DNA of 64,000 nt, taken from assembly GCA_047633055.1 (NCBI GenBank), contig JBLIEI010000013.1:11944-75943 (forward strand), written 5' to 3'. Each line of letters begins with the position of its first letter. The stretch's first letter is position 1. The translations under genes were made by a program, and so were the position numbers. Shown here piece after piece: positions 8,333 to 16,756 of the stretch. The notes under the pieces were generated by a model that did not search any database, was not told the origin of the DNA, and worked only from the letters and a program-made list of their open reading frames with translations. This DNA comes from CALJFL01 sp047633055 (GTDB taxonomy: Bacteria > Pseudomonadota > Gammaproteobacteria > Pseudomonadales > Halieaceae).

Positions 8333-9430
8333 TTATAAGCCCTTGCTAGTTCGAATGATCTTGTCGGAACCCGTCGGTAGGGTGAATGAAGTGCCATCCT
8401 TGCCCACCGTATAATCCGCAAATATATCCTCTGCGCCGTCCAGGAATAACGTTTCCTGGCCAGGAAACATAATGGGCGGAACAATATGATAGTAAAGCAG
8501 GTGACCAACGTCTGCGTCTCTGGCAGTCTCGGCGGCCTCTGCCGGGCTGGTGTGGTAGTCCAGTACATCGTGAAAAACTTTGGCCAGAATATCATCACCG
8601 TTTTTACTTGCCGCTTGGTGCATCATGGTGAGTAAATTGGGTGCCAGCGCCTCATGCACCAACAAATCTACTCCTGTTGCAAACTTCTCAATGTTAGGCA
8701 ATTTCACGGTGTCACCGGTAATGAGTAGCGAGCGATCTTTGTAGGTGAATCGATAGCCAACCGCCGGCGAGACGGGTGCGTGACTCACAGCCAGCGCCTC
8801 AACTTTAAAGTTGCCGTCATCAACTAGCGTTACTAGTTCACCTATTTTGGGCTGTTTGAAAGGCATCGCTTTCATGCCAGCGCCACGCCGTGGCGCAACA
8901 GTGTCGCCGTGATGGGCATGGCGGTATCCAGCATCAAAGTCGTAAGCGGCGTTAAACCCTTTCACCACTTTCCCCAGACCCTCTGGCCCATACACCGGTA
9001 AGGGTGCTGTGTGGCCAGCGCTTACCCAGCGAATAGTGGCCATTTCCCCCAGGCCGTCGATATGGTCTGAGTGGAAGTGGGTGAGAAACACAGCCTCGAT
9101 GCTCCCGGCGGCATAGCCCATCCGCCCCAGGTTTCGCAGGCCGTCGGTGCCGGCATCGACGACGAACAGACGCTTCCCCGCGATCACGGCAACACAGGGG
9201 CCTGAGGCATGAGGTGCGGGCATCGGGCCGCCCGCGCCGCACAGAGCCAGGTGAAGCCCGTCTTCCATTGTATCGGTGATGTCCATGCCCAGACGCGCTT
9301 CTAGCCCCTTGGCCATAATTTTTTCAGCAATGGTGGCGCGCTGGTTGTAGCTCAGCAGACCGACTAGGACAAGGACTGTGAGAATGATGACTGGCTTTTT
9401 AATAACGGTTTCCCCGAACACAGATTTCAT
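8333..9430 (-). CDS. MBL-fold metallohydrolase with N-terminal membrane anchor
   Basis: A roughly 365-residue beta-lactamase-fold hydrolase, RNase Z/arylsulfatase-like in layout: CGAGGP near the start, a FVVDAGTDGLRNL segment, the metal motif THFHSDHIDG, then GDT and later His ligands. ATG at 9430 is preferred over 9511 because it places a hydrophobic stretch (VIILTVLVLVGLL) near the N-terminus as a signal anchor and leaves the recurrent motif at 9449-9474 outside the coding region. The product should be periplasmic. The substrate cannot be told from sequence. Confidence 0.8.
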   Translation of the reverse strand: MKSVFGETVIKKPVIILTVLVLVGLLSYNQRATIAEKIMAKGLEARLGMDITDTMEDGLHLALCGAGGPMPAPHASGPCVAVIAGKRLFVVDAGTDGLRNLGRMGYAAGSIEAVFLTHFHSDHIDGLGEMATIRWVSAGHTAPLPVYGPEGLGKVVKGFNAAYDFDAGYRHAHHGDTVAPRRGAGMKAMPFKQPKIGELVTLVDDGNFKVEALAVSHAPVSPAVGYRFTYKDRSLLITGDTVKLPNIEKFATGVDLLVHEALAPNLLTMMHQAASKNGDDILAKVFHDVLDYHTSPAEAAETARDADVGHLLYYHIVPPIMFPGQETLFLDGAEDIFADYTVGKDGTSFTLPTGSDKIIRTSKGL

Positions 9431-9448
9431 GATTTTCGTCGCATAGTC

Positions 9449-9474
9449 ACATAATGGCGCTATTTGTGTCAATA
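9449..9474 (-). promoter_or_regulatory. Recurrent promoter-like motif, copy 2 of 3
   Basis: TAATGGC, 8 bases, TGTCA (9452-9471) lies 21 bases upstream of the preferred start of the MBL hydrolase. It matches the copy at 193-218 at 23 of 26 positions. It also lies in the divergent promoter region of the plus-strand nitronate monooxygenase-like gene. On the minus strand it gives TTGACA followed after a short gap by AATAGC and GCCATTA. Confidence 0.5.
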
Positions 9475-9590
9475 GTTTCCGGTGATGCTGCTTTTTGAAG
9501 AGCGCAATCATATTGTCGTGCTACTTGCAGATACTGTTGTCGAGGCTATGCTGTTCCTCTTCTGAATCTAAAACCCAAAAGAGTACTGCA

Positions 9591-10541
9591 ATGATGGCTA
9601 TACCTATCCGCAACCGTATCACTGAAATGACGGGCACCGATTACCCCATTATCCAGGCGCCTATGGGCTGGATCGCACGTGCCCAATTAGCTTCTGCGGT
9701 AAGTAATGCTGGTGGCATGGGTATTATCGAAACGTCCTCCGGGGAGTTTGACAATATCAAAGCCGAAGTCGCGAAAATGCGCGAACTCACCGATAAGCCC
9801 TTTGGCATGAACGTCGCACTGTCCTATGTAAAAGGCTCCAATGTTATCGATTTTGTGATCGAGCAGGGAATCAAGTTCGTGACGACCTCCTCGGGCAGTC
9901 CCAAGGTATGCACCGAGGCCTTCCAGCAGGCAGGTATTAAAGTCTTCCACGTCGTGCCAACACTGGAAATGGCAATGAAAGCGATTGATGCCGGTGTCGA
10001 CGGTCTGATTGTAGAAGGAGGTGAGGGCGGCGGATTTAAGAATCCCAGTCCAGTATCTACCATGGTACTGCTGCCGCTGATTCGCTCGCGGGTTGATGTG
10101 CCCATTATCGCAGCCGGTGGCATGTGTGATGGGCTCTCTATGGCGGGTGCCTTCGCTATGGGTGCGGAGGGCGTGCAAATGGGCACTCGCATGCTGGCGT
10201 GTTCCGATTCGCCGGTACACAATAACTGGAAGCAGGCGGTGGTGGATACGGCTGCCACTGGCACTGTTTTTCTGAACCAGGAATCTCGACCGGCGCTGCG
10301 CGCGCTGCGTACCGATCGTACTAGCAGGTTGGCGACTCTGGGTAAATTCGACATCACCGAACACATGGCTAATTTACAGGATCTGTACTTTAGCGGTGAT
10401 ATGGAGGCGGCCATCCCCCTGTCCGGGCAGGTTGCGGGGCGTATTGACGACATTAAAAGTGCGCAGGATGTGGTGTCGGAGACTATGTCTGAATTTCACG
10501 CAATAATGCAGCAGCTAGCGGACCAATACGCCGCCGGTTAA
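9591..10541 (+). CDS. Nitronate monooxygenase-family flavoprotein (NMO/FabK fold)
   Basis: A 316-residue FMN TIM-barrel protein of the 2-nitropropane dioxygenase family: TDYPIIQAPMGW at the N-terminus, VEGGEGGG in the middle, PIIAAGGM, and GTRMLA near the phosphate site. ATG 9591 is chosen over TTG 9495 because the extra N-terminus does not resemble the family. In classical NMOs and FabK the glycine-rich loop continues to a catalytic His (EAGGH or ESGGH); here it reads GEGGGF, so the His is replaced by Phe. The protein may therefore be an enoyl or quinone reductase-like enzyme and not a nitronate oxidase. Confidence 0.82.
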   Translation: MMAIPIRNRITEMTGTDYPIIQAPMGWIARAQLASAVSNAGGMGIIETSSGEFDNIKAEVAKMRELTDKPFGMNVALSYVKGSNVIDFVIEQGIKFVTTSSGSPKVCTEAFQQAGIKVFHVVPTLEMAMKAIDAGVDGLIVEGGEGGGFKNPSPVSTMVLLPLIRSRVDVPIIAAGGMCDGLSMAGAFAMGAEGVQMGTRMLACSDSPVHNNWKQAVVDTAATGTVFLNQESRPALRALRTDRTSRLATLGKFDITEHMANLQDLYFSGDMEAAIPLSGQVAGRIDDIKSAQDVVSETMSEFHAIMQQLADQYAAG

Positions 10542-10570
10542 ATCCGGCAAGAGATGGTTGTGCCTTTGTA

Positions 10571-11767
10571 TTATGCAGATGTGTTTAGGGCAAAATTTTC
10601 GTCGCTTAACGCTTTATTTACCAGGTGCAAACGCTGCTGCTGAACGCTGCTCAGCTTGACCCAGGCCTCGCAGATATCCTGCCATACTGGCACTTGAAAA
10701 CTTTTCACCACAGAACGAAAAGGCATGCCCAGTAGTTCGCCGTTGTACAAGGCCTCGCCTTTGTCGAAGGCCGCCTCGTTGAACAACGTCTTGCCCTCAT
10801 CCACTGCCGCCTGATAAGCGCGAAAGTTCTGCTGCATTAGTGGTGTGAAGGTATCGCTGATAATGGTGATTAATGGTGTGAGGTGTTCGCTCAGGTATAA
10901 CTCTCCGCTGCTACTCTGATGGCCGCCATCACGAATGTTGCACAGCCAACGGAAGGTCAGCGGTGCAACGTCCTCCAGAATTTCTGCAGCCCGACCGTCG
11001 ATCAGATTCATGCTTAGTTGCCCGTAGGCACTGGCATCCGCCAATGTGAAGCGGTCGCCTAGCAGAAAAGGTTGTTGCGCCAGGAGTTCTTCCATGGCGC
11101 TGAGATATTTGCGCCAGGCGGAATCAAGTAGAGCGTGTGTAGGCGGGAACCCCTCTCTTGCTGGTGGTGTTAGGTGCTCATCCAAGCCGATATCAATGTC
11201 CGGTGACGCGACGCTGAACAAATAGGGGCAGCGCCTTACCTGGCGCCTTGGCAACGCCTTGGCCATGTGCTTGCGTCGCCACAGCAGCACCTTGCGCATC
11301 TCTTTGCTGGTGACTTCTCCCATGCAGTTGGTCGTGGCAGAGACCACCCAGCGATTGTGGTGCACCATGTACAGGCCAAACTCATCGAAGGCTTCATCGA
11401 TCAGTTGACAGACAAATCGCTGATCTGCCTGCTCGGGTAGTAAGGGGAGTCTGGGTTTACCTAACTGGTCGAGATGGTAAGCCAGACCGCTGGAATCATA
11501 GAAAAAACGCTCCCCGTCGAAGCTGTAATACGGCACTTCGGGGTATTCGTCCAGGCCTTCAACGCGCTGTGGGAACCTTTGTATTGATTGGGCTCGTTGT
11601 GCACGCCGCAGTCGGAACCCGGTGCTAACGGCCTCCAGAAACCCTGTCTGGTCTGGGCAGCGCTGCCAGCTCAACTGGGCATGGTCAGCGATAGCCTGCA
11701 TCTTCAGCTGATAGGGGGAGGCGATCACTCCCCAAAAGGTAATGTCTTTGGGCTGCATATCTGGCAT
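10571..11767 (-). CDS. Glutathione S-transferase-like protein (extended form)
   Basis: A 398-residue member of the same extended GST family as the gene at 271-1311: N-terminal thioredoxin-like domain with IASPYQLKM, C-terminal domain with LLGDRFTLADASAYGQL, and the long C-terminal extension (FRAYQAAVDEG, then W-rich end). Its start lies 3 bases after the stop of the upstream enoyl-CoA hydratase-like gene, so the two are probably translated from one mRNA. The pairing suggests a shared acyl or unsaturated substrate, but that is inference. Confidence 0.78.
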   Translation of the reverse strand: MPDMQPKDITFWGVIASPYQLKMQAIADHAQLSWQRCPDQTGFLEAVSTGFRLRRAQRAQSIQRFPQRVEGLDEYPEVPYYSFDGERFFYDSSGLAYHLDQLGKPRLPLLPEQADQRFVCQLIDEAFDEFGLYMVHHNRWVVSATTNCMGEVTSKEMRKVLLWRRKHMAKALPRRQVRRCPYLFSVASPDIDIGLDEHLTPPAREGFPPTHALLDSAWRKYLSAMEELLAQQPFLLGDRFTLADASAYGQLSMNLIDGRAAEILEDVAPLTFRWLCNIRDGGHQSSSGELYLSEHLTPLITIISDTFTPLMQQNFRAYQAAVDEGKTLFNEAAFDKGEALYNGELLGMPFRSVVKSFQVPVWQDICEAWVKLSSVQQQRLHLVNKALSDENFALNTSA

Positions 11768-11770
11768 GTG

Positions 11771-12445
11771 TCAGCGCTTGCTTACTTCAGCCAGACTATT
11801 TTTCATGGCCACCAGCGTGTGCTGGCGGATCGAAAGTTTGTTGATGCCGTACTGTCCCTGGGGAAGTTGCGCCAACTGTTCAGCGACCTCTTGAGCCCTA
11901 GCTTGCAGTTCCGCAGGATCTACCACCTCGTCCAAAAAGCCCGCCTCCACTGCCTCCTCCGGATTGTAGATTTCGGCCTGTAATGCGACCCGCGTCATGT
12001 GCTGTCTGGAGATCCTCGAGGCGGTCAGTTCAACCAGAATAGGGGGCAATTCCATGCCTATGGCCGTTTCCGGGAGCCTTAATTTGAAATCACCCCGGCA
12101 GCCAATTCGGGTATCACAGGTCATTGTAATAAACGCACCCATGGCGACACAGTGGCCGGTGCAAGCAGCTATCAGCGGCAGCGGGAAGCTATATAACCTT
12201 ATCAACAGCTCAAAACCACGCGTTACCATTGTCAGCCCTGCCTCCGGACCCTTTTTGAGCTCTCCCAGATCAAAGCCACCTGAAAACATGCCTTCCCTGC
12301 CGCGTATGATAACCGCGGAAACCTGTTCTTCCTGGGCCCGGTCGAGACCGGCAGTCATGCTGTCCAGGAATGTATGTCCTACAGCGTTGGCTTTGCCATC
12401 GTCGAAAGTGAGGGTGGCGACATTGTTGTGCAATTCGAAATTCAT
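11771..12445 (-). CDS. Enoyl-CoA hydratase/isomerase family protein
   Basis: A 224-residue crotonase-fold protein. The two oxyanion-hole segments are visible: REGMFSGGFDL near residue 50 and TGHCVAMGAFITM near residue 95. The PETAIGME segment carries one acidic residue where hydratases often have a catalytic Glu. It is at the short end of the family and close to proteins often named crotonase/enoyl-CoA hydratase. It leads a two-gene operon with the GST-like gene and has copy 3 of the recurrent motif 23 bases upstream of its core. The exact reaction (hydratase, isomerase or hydrolase) is not decidable. Confidence 0.85.
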   Translation of the reverse strand: MNFELHNNVATLTFDDGKANAVGHTFLDSMTAGLDRAQEEQVSAVIIRGREGMFSGGFDLGELKKGPEAGLTMVTRGFELLIRLYSFPLPLIAACTGHCVAMGAFITMTCDTRIGCRGDFKLRLPETAIGMELPPILVELTASRISRQHMTRVALQAEIYNPEEAVEAGFLDEVVDPAELQARAQEVAEQLAQLPQGQYGINKLSIRQHTLVAMKNSLAEVSKR

Positions 12446-12465
12446 TTAGGGCTGCTCGGCTTGGT

Positions 12466-12491
12466 TTTTAATGGCAATTATACTGTCATTG
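12466..12491 (-). promoter_or_regulatory. Recurrent promoter-like motif, copy 3 of 3
   Basis: TAATGGC, 8 bases, TGTCA at 12469-12488, lying 23 bases upstream of the enoyl-CoA hydratase start at 12445. On the minus strand this copy contains a perfect TATAAT between TGACA and GCCATTA. That suggests the motif is a -10 promoter element with conserved flanks and a start site near the ATTA. Confidence 0.5.
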
Positions 12492-12550
12492 AAGTCTAGA
12501 CCGCGCAAGGCGCTTGGCAGAAACTTGTGCGCGTAAGACTTGGTCAGCCT

Positions 12551-13228
12551 ATGGATATTGATGCTCTACAACCGATCACAATCTATGGATCCAACGCTTC
12601 TTACTTTACTGGCAAGTTAGAAAATTACTTTTGCGTGAAGGGAATACCCTGCACGCTCACGCCGATGAATGGCTGTGGCGCCCGGCGATGGTATCACCGA
12701 AGATAATCTACAAGGTGTAGAGCAAATATATTTGCGAACCTTGCAGTAGTTACAAGCTATATTTCAAGTTCGCCCTGTTGTGCTTGGTGAACGCCCCAGT
12801 CTTGCTGATATCGCGCTGTCGGGTCCCTTTTTCCGACATTTCGCATTCGATCCGATTCCCTTGGAGATTTTACGGCAGCAGGCACCGGCGTACTTGAGTG
12901 GGTGGCGCGATTGTGGAACACGCAACTAGCCCAGTGCAGTGGCTCATGGTCAGAAGGTTTGCCCAGTGACCTGGCACCCATATTGGATGAAACAGGTACC
13001 TGCTACCGGCCGTATCTATGCGCTAATGTTGATGCGGTAGCGGCGGGCAAGAAACGATTTGAAGTCGAGGTAGGCATAGTGGTGTATCGCAAGGCACGCT
13101 ATTCGCGTTATCGAGTATGGTGATTGCATGAAATGTGTGATCACTACCTCGCGCTGCCCGATAATGCGCAGACTACTGTTAGGGTATTGCCGGAAAAACA
13201 CGGCTGTTGGCGATCCCTGTGGCACCAT
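12551..13228 (+). pseudogene. Decayed extended-GST gene (multiple frameshifts)
   Basis: The roughly 1-kb stretch between the hydratase and UbiX genes holds no intact gene but clear GST fragments in different frames. A start at 12551 reads ITIYGSNASYFTGKLENYF and stops at about 12706. A second frame from about 12770 reads PVVLGERPSLADIAL and AYLSWV. A third from about 12902 reads ILDETGTCYRPYL, followed after another shift by DHYLALPDNAQTTVRVLPEK. These match, in order, the N-terminal fold, the C-terminal domain and the long tail of the intact GST-like proteins at 271-1311 and 10571-11767. At least two frame changes and a missing middle part make it a pseudogene. Confidence 0.75.
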
Positions 13229-13450
13229 CAATTTTTACCTTTATTAGCGGGGCAGGAGCAGGGTCTTCCTTTCAGCGGCTCGACGAAGATGATTGGTGCA
13301 AATGAATAGCGCAATACGTAAGCGACGAGTCGAAACACGAAACTCGTTCAGTAAATATTGCTGCTCTGGCGCTGTTCAAAAGCGAAGCCCGTCAGTACAC
13401 TGCTGTGCACAACATCCCCGATTGAGCTCGCGCTGATCGGATAAACCTGT

Positions 13451-14059
13451 ATGAGGACGCCAATAGTGGACGACGGACAAGCCCCCAAGCGGCTGATCAT
13501 TGGCATCAGTGGAGCCTCGGGCATTATTTACGGTGTACGTTTGCTGGAGTTGTTGCGTGCTACTGAGGTAGAGACCCACCTGATCGTTAGCAAGGCGGCC
13601 AGACTGACTCTTGAGTATGAAACTGACTATAAACTTGCCGACCTGAAAGCGCTGGCAGATCACAATTACGGTATCGACGACATTGGTGCTGCGCTGGCCA
13701 GTGGTTCTTTTAAAACAGCCGGGATGATCGTTGCCCCGTGCTCTGCTAAAACGTTGTCTGAAATATCGAACTCGGCAACGTCTAATCTTTTAACCCGTGC
13801 GGCAGATGTGGTTTTAAAGGAGCGGCGTCGACTGGTATTGATGGTCAGAGAGACACCGCTGCATCTCGGTCACATTCGTGCTATGGCTCAGGTAACGGAA
13901 ATGGGTGCCATCGTAGCGCCGCCTATGCCCGCCTTTTATGCCATGCCTGAATCTTTGGACGAAATGATAAATCACACTGTTGGCAGGGTGATGGATTTAT
14001 TTGATATTGATCTGGGTACTGTCCACCGCTGGAAAGAGGATAACCCTGAAGCGAAGTAG
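13451..14059 (+). CDS. ubiX: Flavin prenyltransferase UbiX
   Basis: A 202-residue flavoprotein that prenylates FMN to supply the cofactor of UbiD decarboxylases in ubiquinone synthesis. Family signatures are IIGISGASGIIYGVRLLE at the N-terminus, VAPCSAKTLSEISN in the middle, LKERRRLVLMVRETPL with HLGHIRAM, and PPMPAFYAMP near the C-terminus. Length is typical. It stands alone between a GST pseudogene and a convergent TonB receptor gene. Confidence 0.95.
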   Translation: MRTPIVDDGQAPKRLIIGISGASGIIYGVRLLELLRATEVETHLIVSKAARLTLEYETDYKLADLKALADHNYGIDDIGAALASGSFKTAGMIVAPCSAKTLSEISNSATSNLLTRAADVVLKERRRLVLMVRETPLHLGHIRAMAQVTEMGAIVAPPMPAFYAMPESLDEMINHTVGRVMDLFDIDLGTVHRWKEDNPEAK

Positions 14060-14073
14060 AAATCTCGCTTCGG
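14046..14073. terminator. Possible hairpin between convergent ubiX and TonB receptor genes
   Basis: GAAGCGA (14048-14054) pairs with TCGCTTC (14065-14071), extended by a C-G and a T-G pair. The ubiX stop codon lies inside the loop and there is no run of T, so it is a weak terminator candidate only. Confidence 0.25.
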
Positions 14074-14098
14074 AGTTACCAAACACTACAGAGTCGAC

Positions 14099-16570
14099 CT
14101 AGAATTTCCAGCGCAGGGTCACCCCGATTGTTCGCGGCTTGTTGACTGAGACGCGCTGCCTTGAACCCCAACGATTATTGAAAAACTGTTGTGCCACTTC
14201 ATCAGTTAGATTGTGGACAAACAGGGTGCCGCTCCAGTTCTCGGCGTCTATGCCCATGCGAAGATTGCCGATATCGTAGGAGGGTTGATTAGTCGGGCCC
14301 TGAGTAAATACAATAGACTCGGTGCCGTCGAGGGAGTTTAATGATTCGCCCACGTAGGACCAGTCCAGGCGCACATAGGGCTCCCCTCCAAATAACTCGG
14401 AATTGAAGGTGTATTGAACCGCGATACTGCCTTTTTCTTCCGGCGTTATCGGCAATTGGGTGCCTTTGGTGACCTGAGCAATTTCCTGCCCGTCCTCTGA
14501 CGTAATGGTGTTGTCTTCGGATATTTCCGCGTTGATCACTGCCATATTGGCGGTGATGTCCCATCCTACTGCGGGCAGCCAGGTCAACTCGGCCTCAAAG
14601 CCGTCTATCTGGGCTTCTGAAAAGTTGACGATACCCAGGGTGAATACTGTCGGATCATTTACCTGAATCTGCATGTCATTCCACTGCATATTGTAATAAA
14701 CAGCGTTGAATCTCAGGGTGTTGTCTAGCCAGGTGCTCTTAAATCCCAGTTCAATATTTTCCAGAATGTCTGAATCATAAATGAGCGGCAATATCGCCGT
14801 TGATCGCAGGGAGTTGGCACCACCGCGCCTGAAACCCTCAGAATAGGTGGCGTAACCCATAATATCGTCGGTGAAGTTGTAGGTTACGTTAACCTTGGGA
14901 ACCCAGTCAGATTCACTGGCGCTGTTGGTTACATTCGTGGTGAAGTAATCGGTTTCCTCATTTGGACTTTCGCCTTCCAGCAGCGCACCTTGCTGCAGCG
15001 TAAAGTCCTGATCGTAGTCGAACCAGCGAGCACCCGCGGTGAAACTCAATTTTTCGGTCGCATCCCAGGTTACCTCGCCAAACACGGCCGTTTGCTCAAC
15101 CTCCAGATCGTAGGCGCCAAAAAACCAGTTCTCGGTATCAGTATCGTGGAATTTGTCATAATTCGGGTTGTCGTCGGCCGAGTTGGCCAGATAAGAAAGA
15201 TAACCGTAGCCCTGGTTGGCATAGTAATCGGTGTCATTGAAGCCGCGAATACTCGAGGTAAACAACTGCTCCCGCTCGAGTTTGCTGTAGAAAAAACCGA
15301 TCACTCCGCTCCAGCGACTATCCGAATCACCGGGAGTGGCCAGGCGGGCTTCCAGGCTCCAGCGTTCGTCTTCCTGATCCTGAACAGCGTACCCTCTAGG
15401 CGCGCCGGTGAAATCATAGATTACGGCGGCGTACTCGTAACCGGGGGCGACGTAAGTCGGATCATATTGTTGGTCAAAATCGTGCAGGTAATCGGTGGCG
15501 TCAGCCTCATATACCATCTCGCGGTTGAAATAACTGGTGGTCAGCACGGCATCGGCAAAACCCAGACTTCCTTCCAGGGTCAGGCTGGCCTGGTACCAGT
15601 CGTCTTCGAAGTTCTCGTCTTCATAGCGAACCTGCTCCCGTTCGCCGACAAACAGATTGGTATCGCCAAAGCCGTCTACATCAGTCGATTGAATGATACC
15701 TGCAATGTCTACGGTCCAGTCCTCATTAATGAACCAGCGCAGGGCCGCACGGCCGCCAGTGGTTGATGAGGAATTGATGTCATCTTCTACCTGGCCCGAA
15801 TTGTCGAAGCGTTCGGGTACGGGTAAGCCAGCCGCCGCACGGTTTTCTGCAAATTGGTCTTCCTGGCTCAAGCCGAATACATTATCAATATAGCCGGCTT
15901 CTTCAGAGTGGAAGCCCACCAGACGAATGGCGACCTTGTCATCCATTAAAGGAATATTGATCATGGCGGAGATATCACCGTCGAGGTCGCTACTGTCTTC
16001 TACGTAGCCTGCGGTGCCCTCTACCCAACCAGAAAATTCGGTGGGGTCGGGCTTATTGGTGATGATGCGCAGAGTCCCCGACTGCGAGGCTTCTCCGAAG
16101 AGTGTGCCCTGCGGCCCGCTAAGCGCTTCCAGACGTTCAATGTCGACTAACCTTGGATCTGGATTTAGCCCGGCCTGGGTGATGGGTTGTTCGTCCAGAT
16201 AAACGCCTGAGGAGGGGTTGGTGCCAAACTGTATGCCAGAGGCTGCCGCCCCTCTAAAGACTACTGATGTGCCGCCGGGTTCGCGACGTGCAAACGCCAG
16301 GCTGGGGATCTTGTTAGCGTAATCGTCAATGCCGATGAACCCCTGACGCTCGATGTCATCGGTGGAAAAAGTCGTAATTGCCACAGGCAGGTCCTGAAGA
16401 TTGGCCTTGCGCTTGCTGGCGGTAACAATCACTTCTTCAAGTGTCGCTTCCTGCGCAATGGCTATACTGGGCGCGTTGCCCAGCGCAACAGAGACCATCA
16501 AGGCCAGTGTCTTCTTGCGAGTTGATAAGCGAGAGATAGTTTTTGTGACTTGTCGATTTTTACTATTCAT
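14099..16570 (-). CDS. TonB-dependent outer-membrane receptor
   Basis: An 823-residue receptor with signal peptide (hydrophobic LALMVSVALGNAPSIAIAQ cleaved before EATLEE), a TonB-box-like EEVIVTASKR, a plug domain (GPQGTLFGEASQSGTLRI) and a 22-strand barrel ending in an aromatic residue (LRWKF). ATG 16570 is chosen because the further upstream ATG at 16669 falls inside a palindromic operator-like site and gives no signal peptide at the N-terminus. It is divergent from the AspH-like gene. The type (NLQDLPVA, IDDYANKIPS) is common in marine proteobacteria and gives no clear substrate. The operator shared with the 26-kb region raises the possibility that it imports the substrate of that cluster. 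Confidence 0.9.
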   Translation of the reverse strand: MNSKNRQVTKTISRLSTRKKTLALMVSVALGNAPSIAIAQEATLEEVIVTASKRKANLQDLPVAITTFSTDDIERQGFIGIDDYANKIPSLAFARREPGGTSVVFRGAAASGIQFGTNPSSGVYLDEQPITQAGLNPDPRLVDIERLEALSGPQGTLFGEASQSGTLRIITNKPDPTEFSGWVEGTAGYVEDSSDLDGDISAMINIPLMDDKVAIRLVGFHSEEAGYIDNVFGLSQEDQFAENRAAAGLPVPERFDNSGQVEDDINSSSTTGGRAALRWFINEDWTVDIAGIIQSTDVDGFGDTNLFVGEREQVRYEDENFEDDWYQASLTLEGSLGFADAVLTTSYFNREMVYEADATDYLHDFDQQYDPTYVAPGYEYAAVIYDFTGAPRGYAVQDQEDERWSLEARLATPGDSDSRWSGVIGFFYSKLEREQLFTSSIRGFNDTDYYANQGYGYLSYLANSADDNPNYDKFHDTDTENWFFGAYDLEVEQTAVFGEVTWDATEKLSFTAGARWFDYDQDFTLQQGALLEGESPNEETDYFTTNVTNSASESDWVPKVNVTYNFTDDIMGYATYSEGFRRGGANSLRSTAILPLIYDSDILENIELGFKSTWLDNTLRFNAVYYNMQWNDMQIQVNDPTVFTLGIVNFSEAQIDGFEAELTWLPAVGWDITANMAVINAEISEDNTITSEDGQEIAQVTKGTQLPITPEEKGSIAVQYTFNSELFGGEPYVRLDWSYVGESLNSLDGTESIVFTQGPTNQPSYDIGNLRMGIDAENWSGTLFVHNLTDEVAQQFFNNRWGSRQRVSVNKPRTIGVTLRWKF

Positions 16571-16656
16571 GGCTGGTTTTCCATTATTGGATTTATACCA
16601 GCCTTTGATCCTAAAGTAAGGCTGGGCAAAAGCCAAGCTACTGTGTGTAATTAGTG

Positions 16657-16674
16657 AATGAACCGCCATTCATT
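16657..16674. promoter_or_regulatory. Operator-like palindrome AATGAAC-N4-ATTCATT
   Basis: Half-sites of 7 bases separated by 4 (AATGAAC, CGCC, ATTCATT) with one mismatch. It lies between the divergent TonB receptor and AspH-like genes. The palindrome at 26237-26254 has the same half-sites and spacing with perfect symmetry. It is a candidate site for a TetR/BetI-type repressor. Confidence 0.5.
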
Positions 16675-16698
16675 TCGCGGATGGAGTGGTTGACTCAG

Positions 16699-16716
16699 AA
16701 AGAACCGCCATTTATT
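16699..16716. promoter_or_regulatory. Second, weaker operator-like copy
   Basis: AAAGAAC, CGCC, ATTTATT lies exactly 42 bases (about four helical turns) from the site at 16657-16674 and differs from it at two positions. The spacing would put two dimers on one face of the DNA between the divergent genes. Confidence 0.4.
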
Positions 16717-16756
16717 GTTCGTGATCGGCATTTGTCCGGCGGATTATAGGCATTTC

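Noticed and set aside
9687..10453. Two long minus-strand frames (225 and 209 residues) within the nitronate monooxygenase-like gene
   Set aside because: Both are antisense shadows of a conserved flavoprotein, in different frames, with no family resemblance.
12757..13309. Short separate frames between the hydratase and UbiX genes as independent small genes
   Set aside because: They line up in order with one extended GST protein, so they are parts of a single pseudogene.
14990..15766. A 258-residue open frame on the plus strand inside the TonB receptor gene
   Set aside because: It is antisense to a clearly real receptor, has no family features, and follows from the codon bias of the receptor gene.
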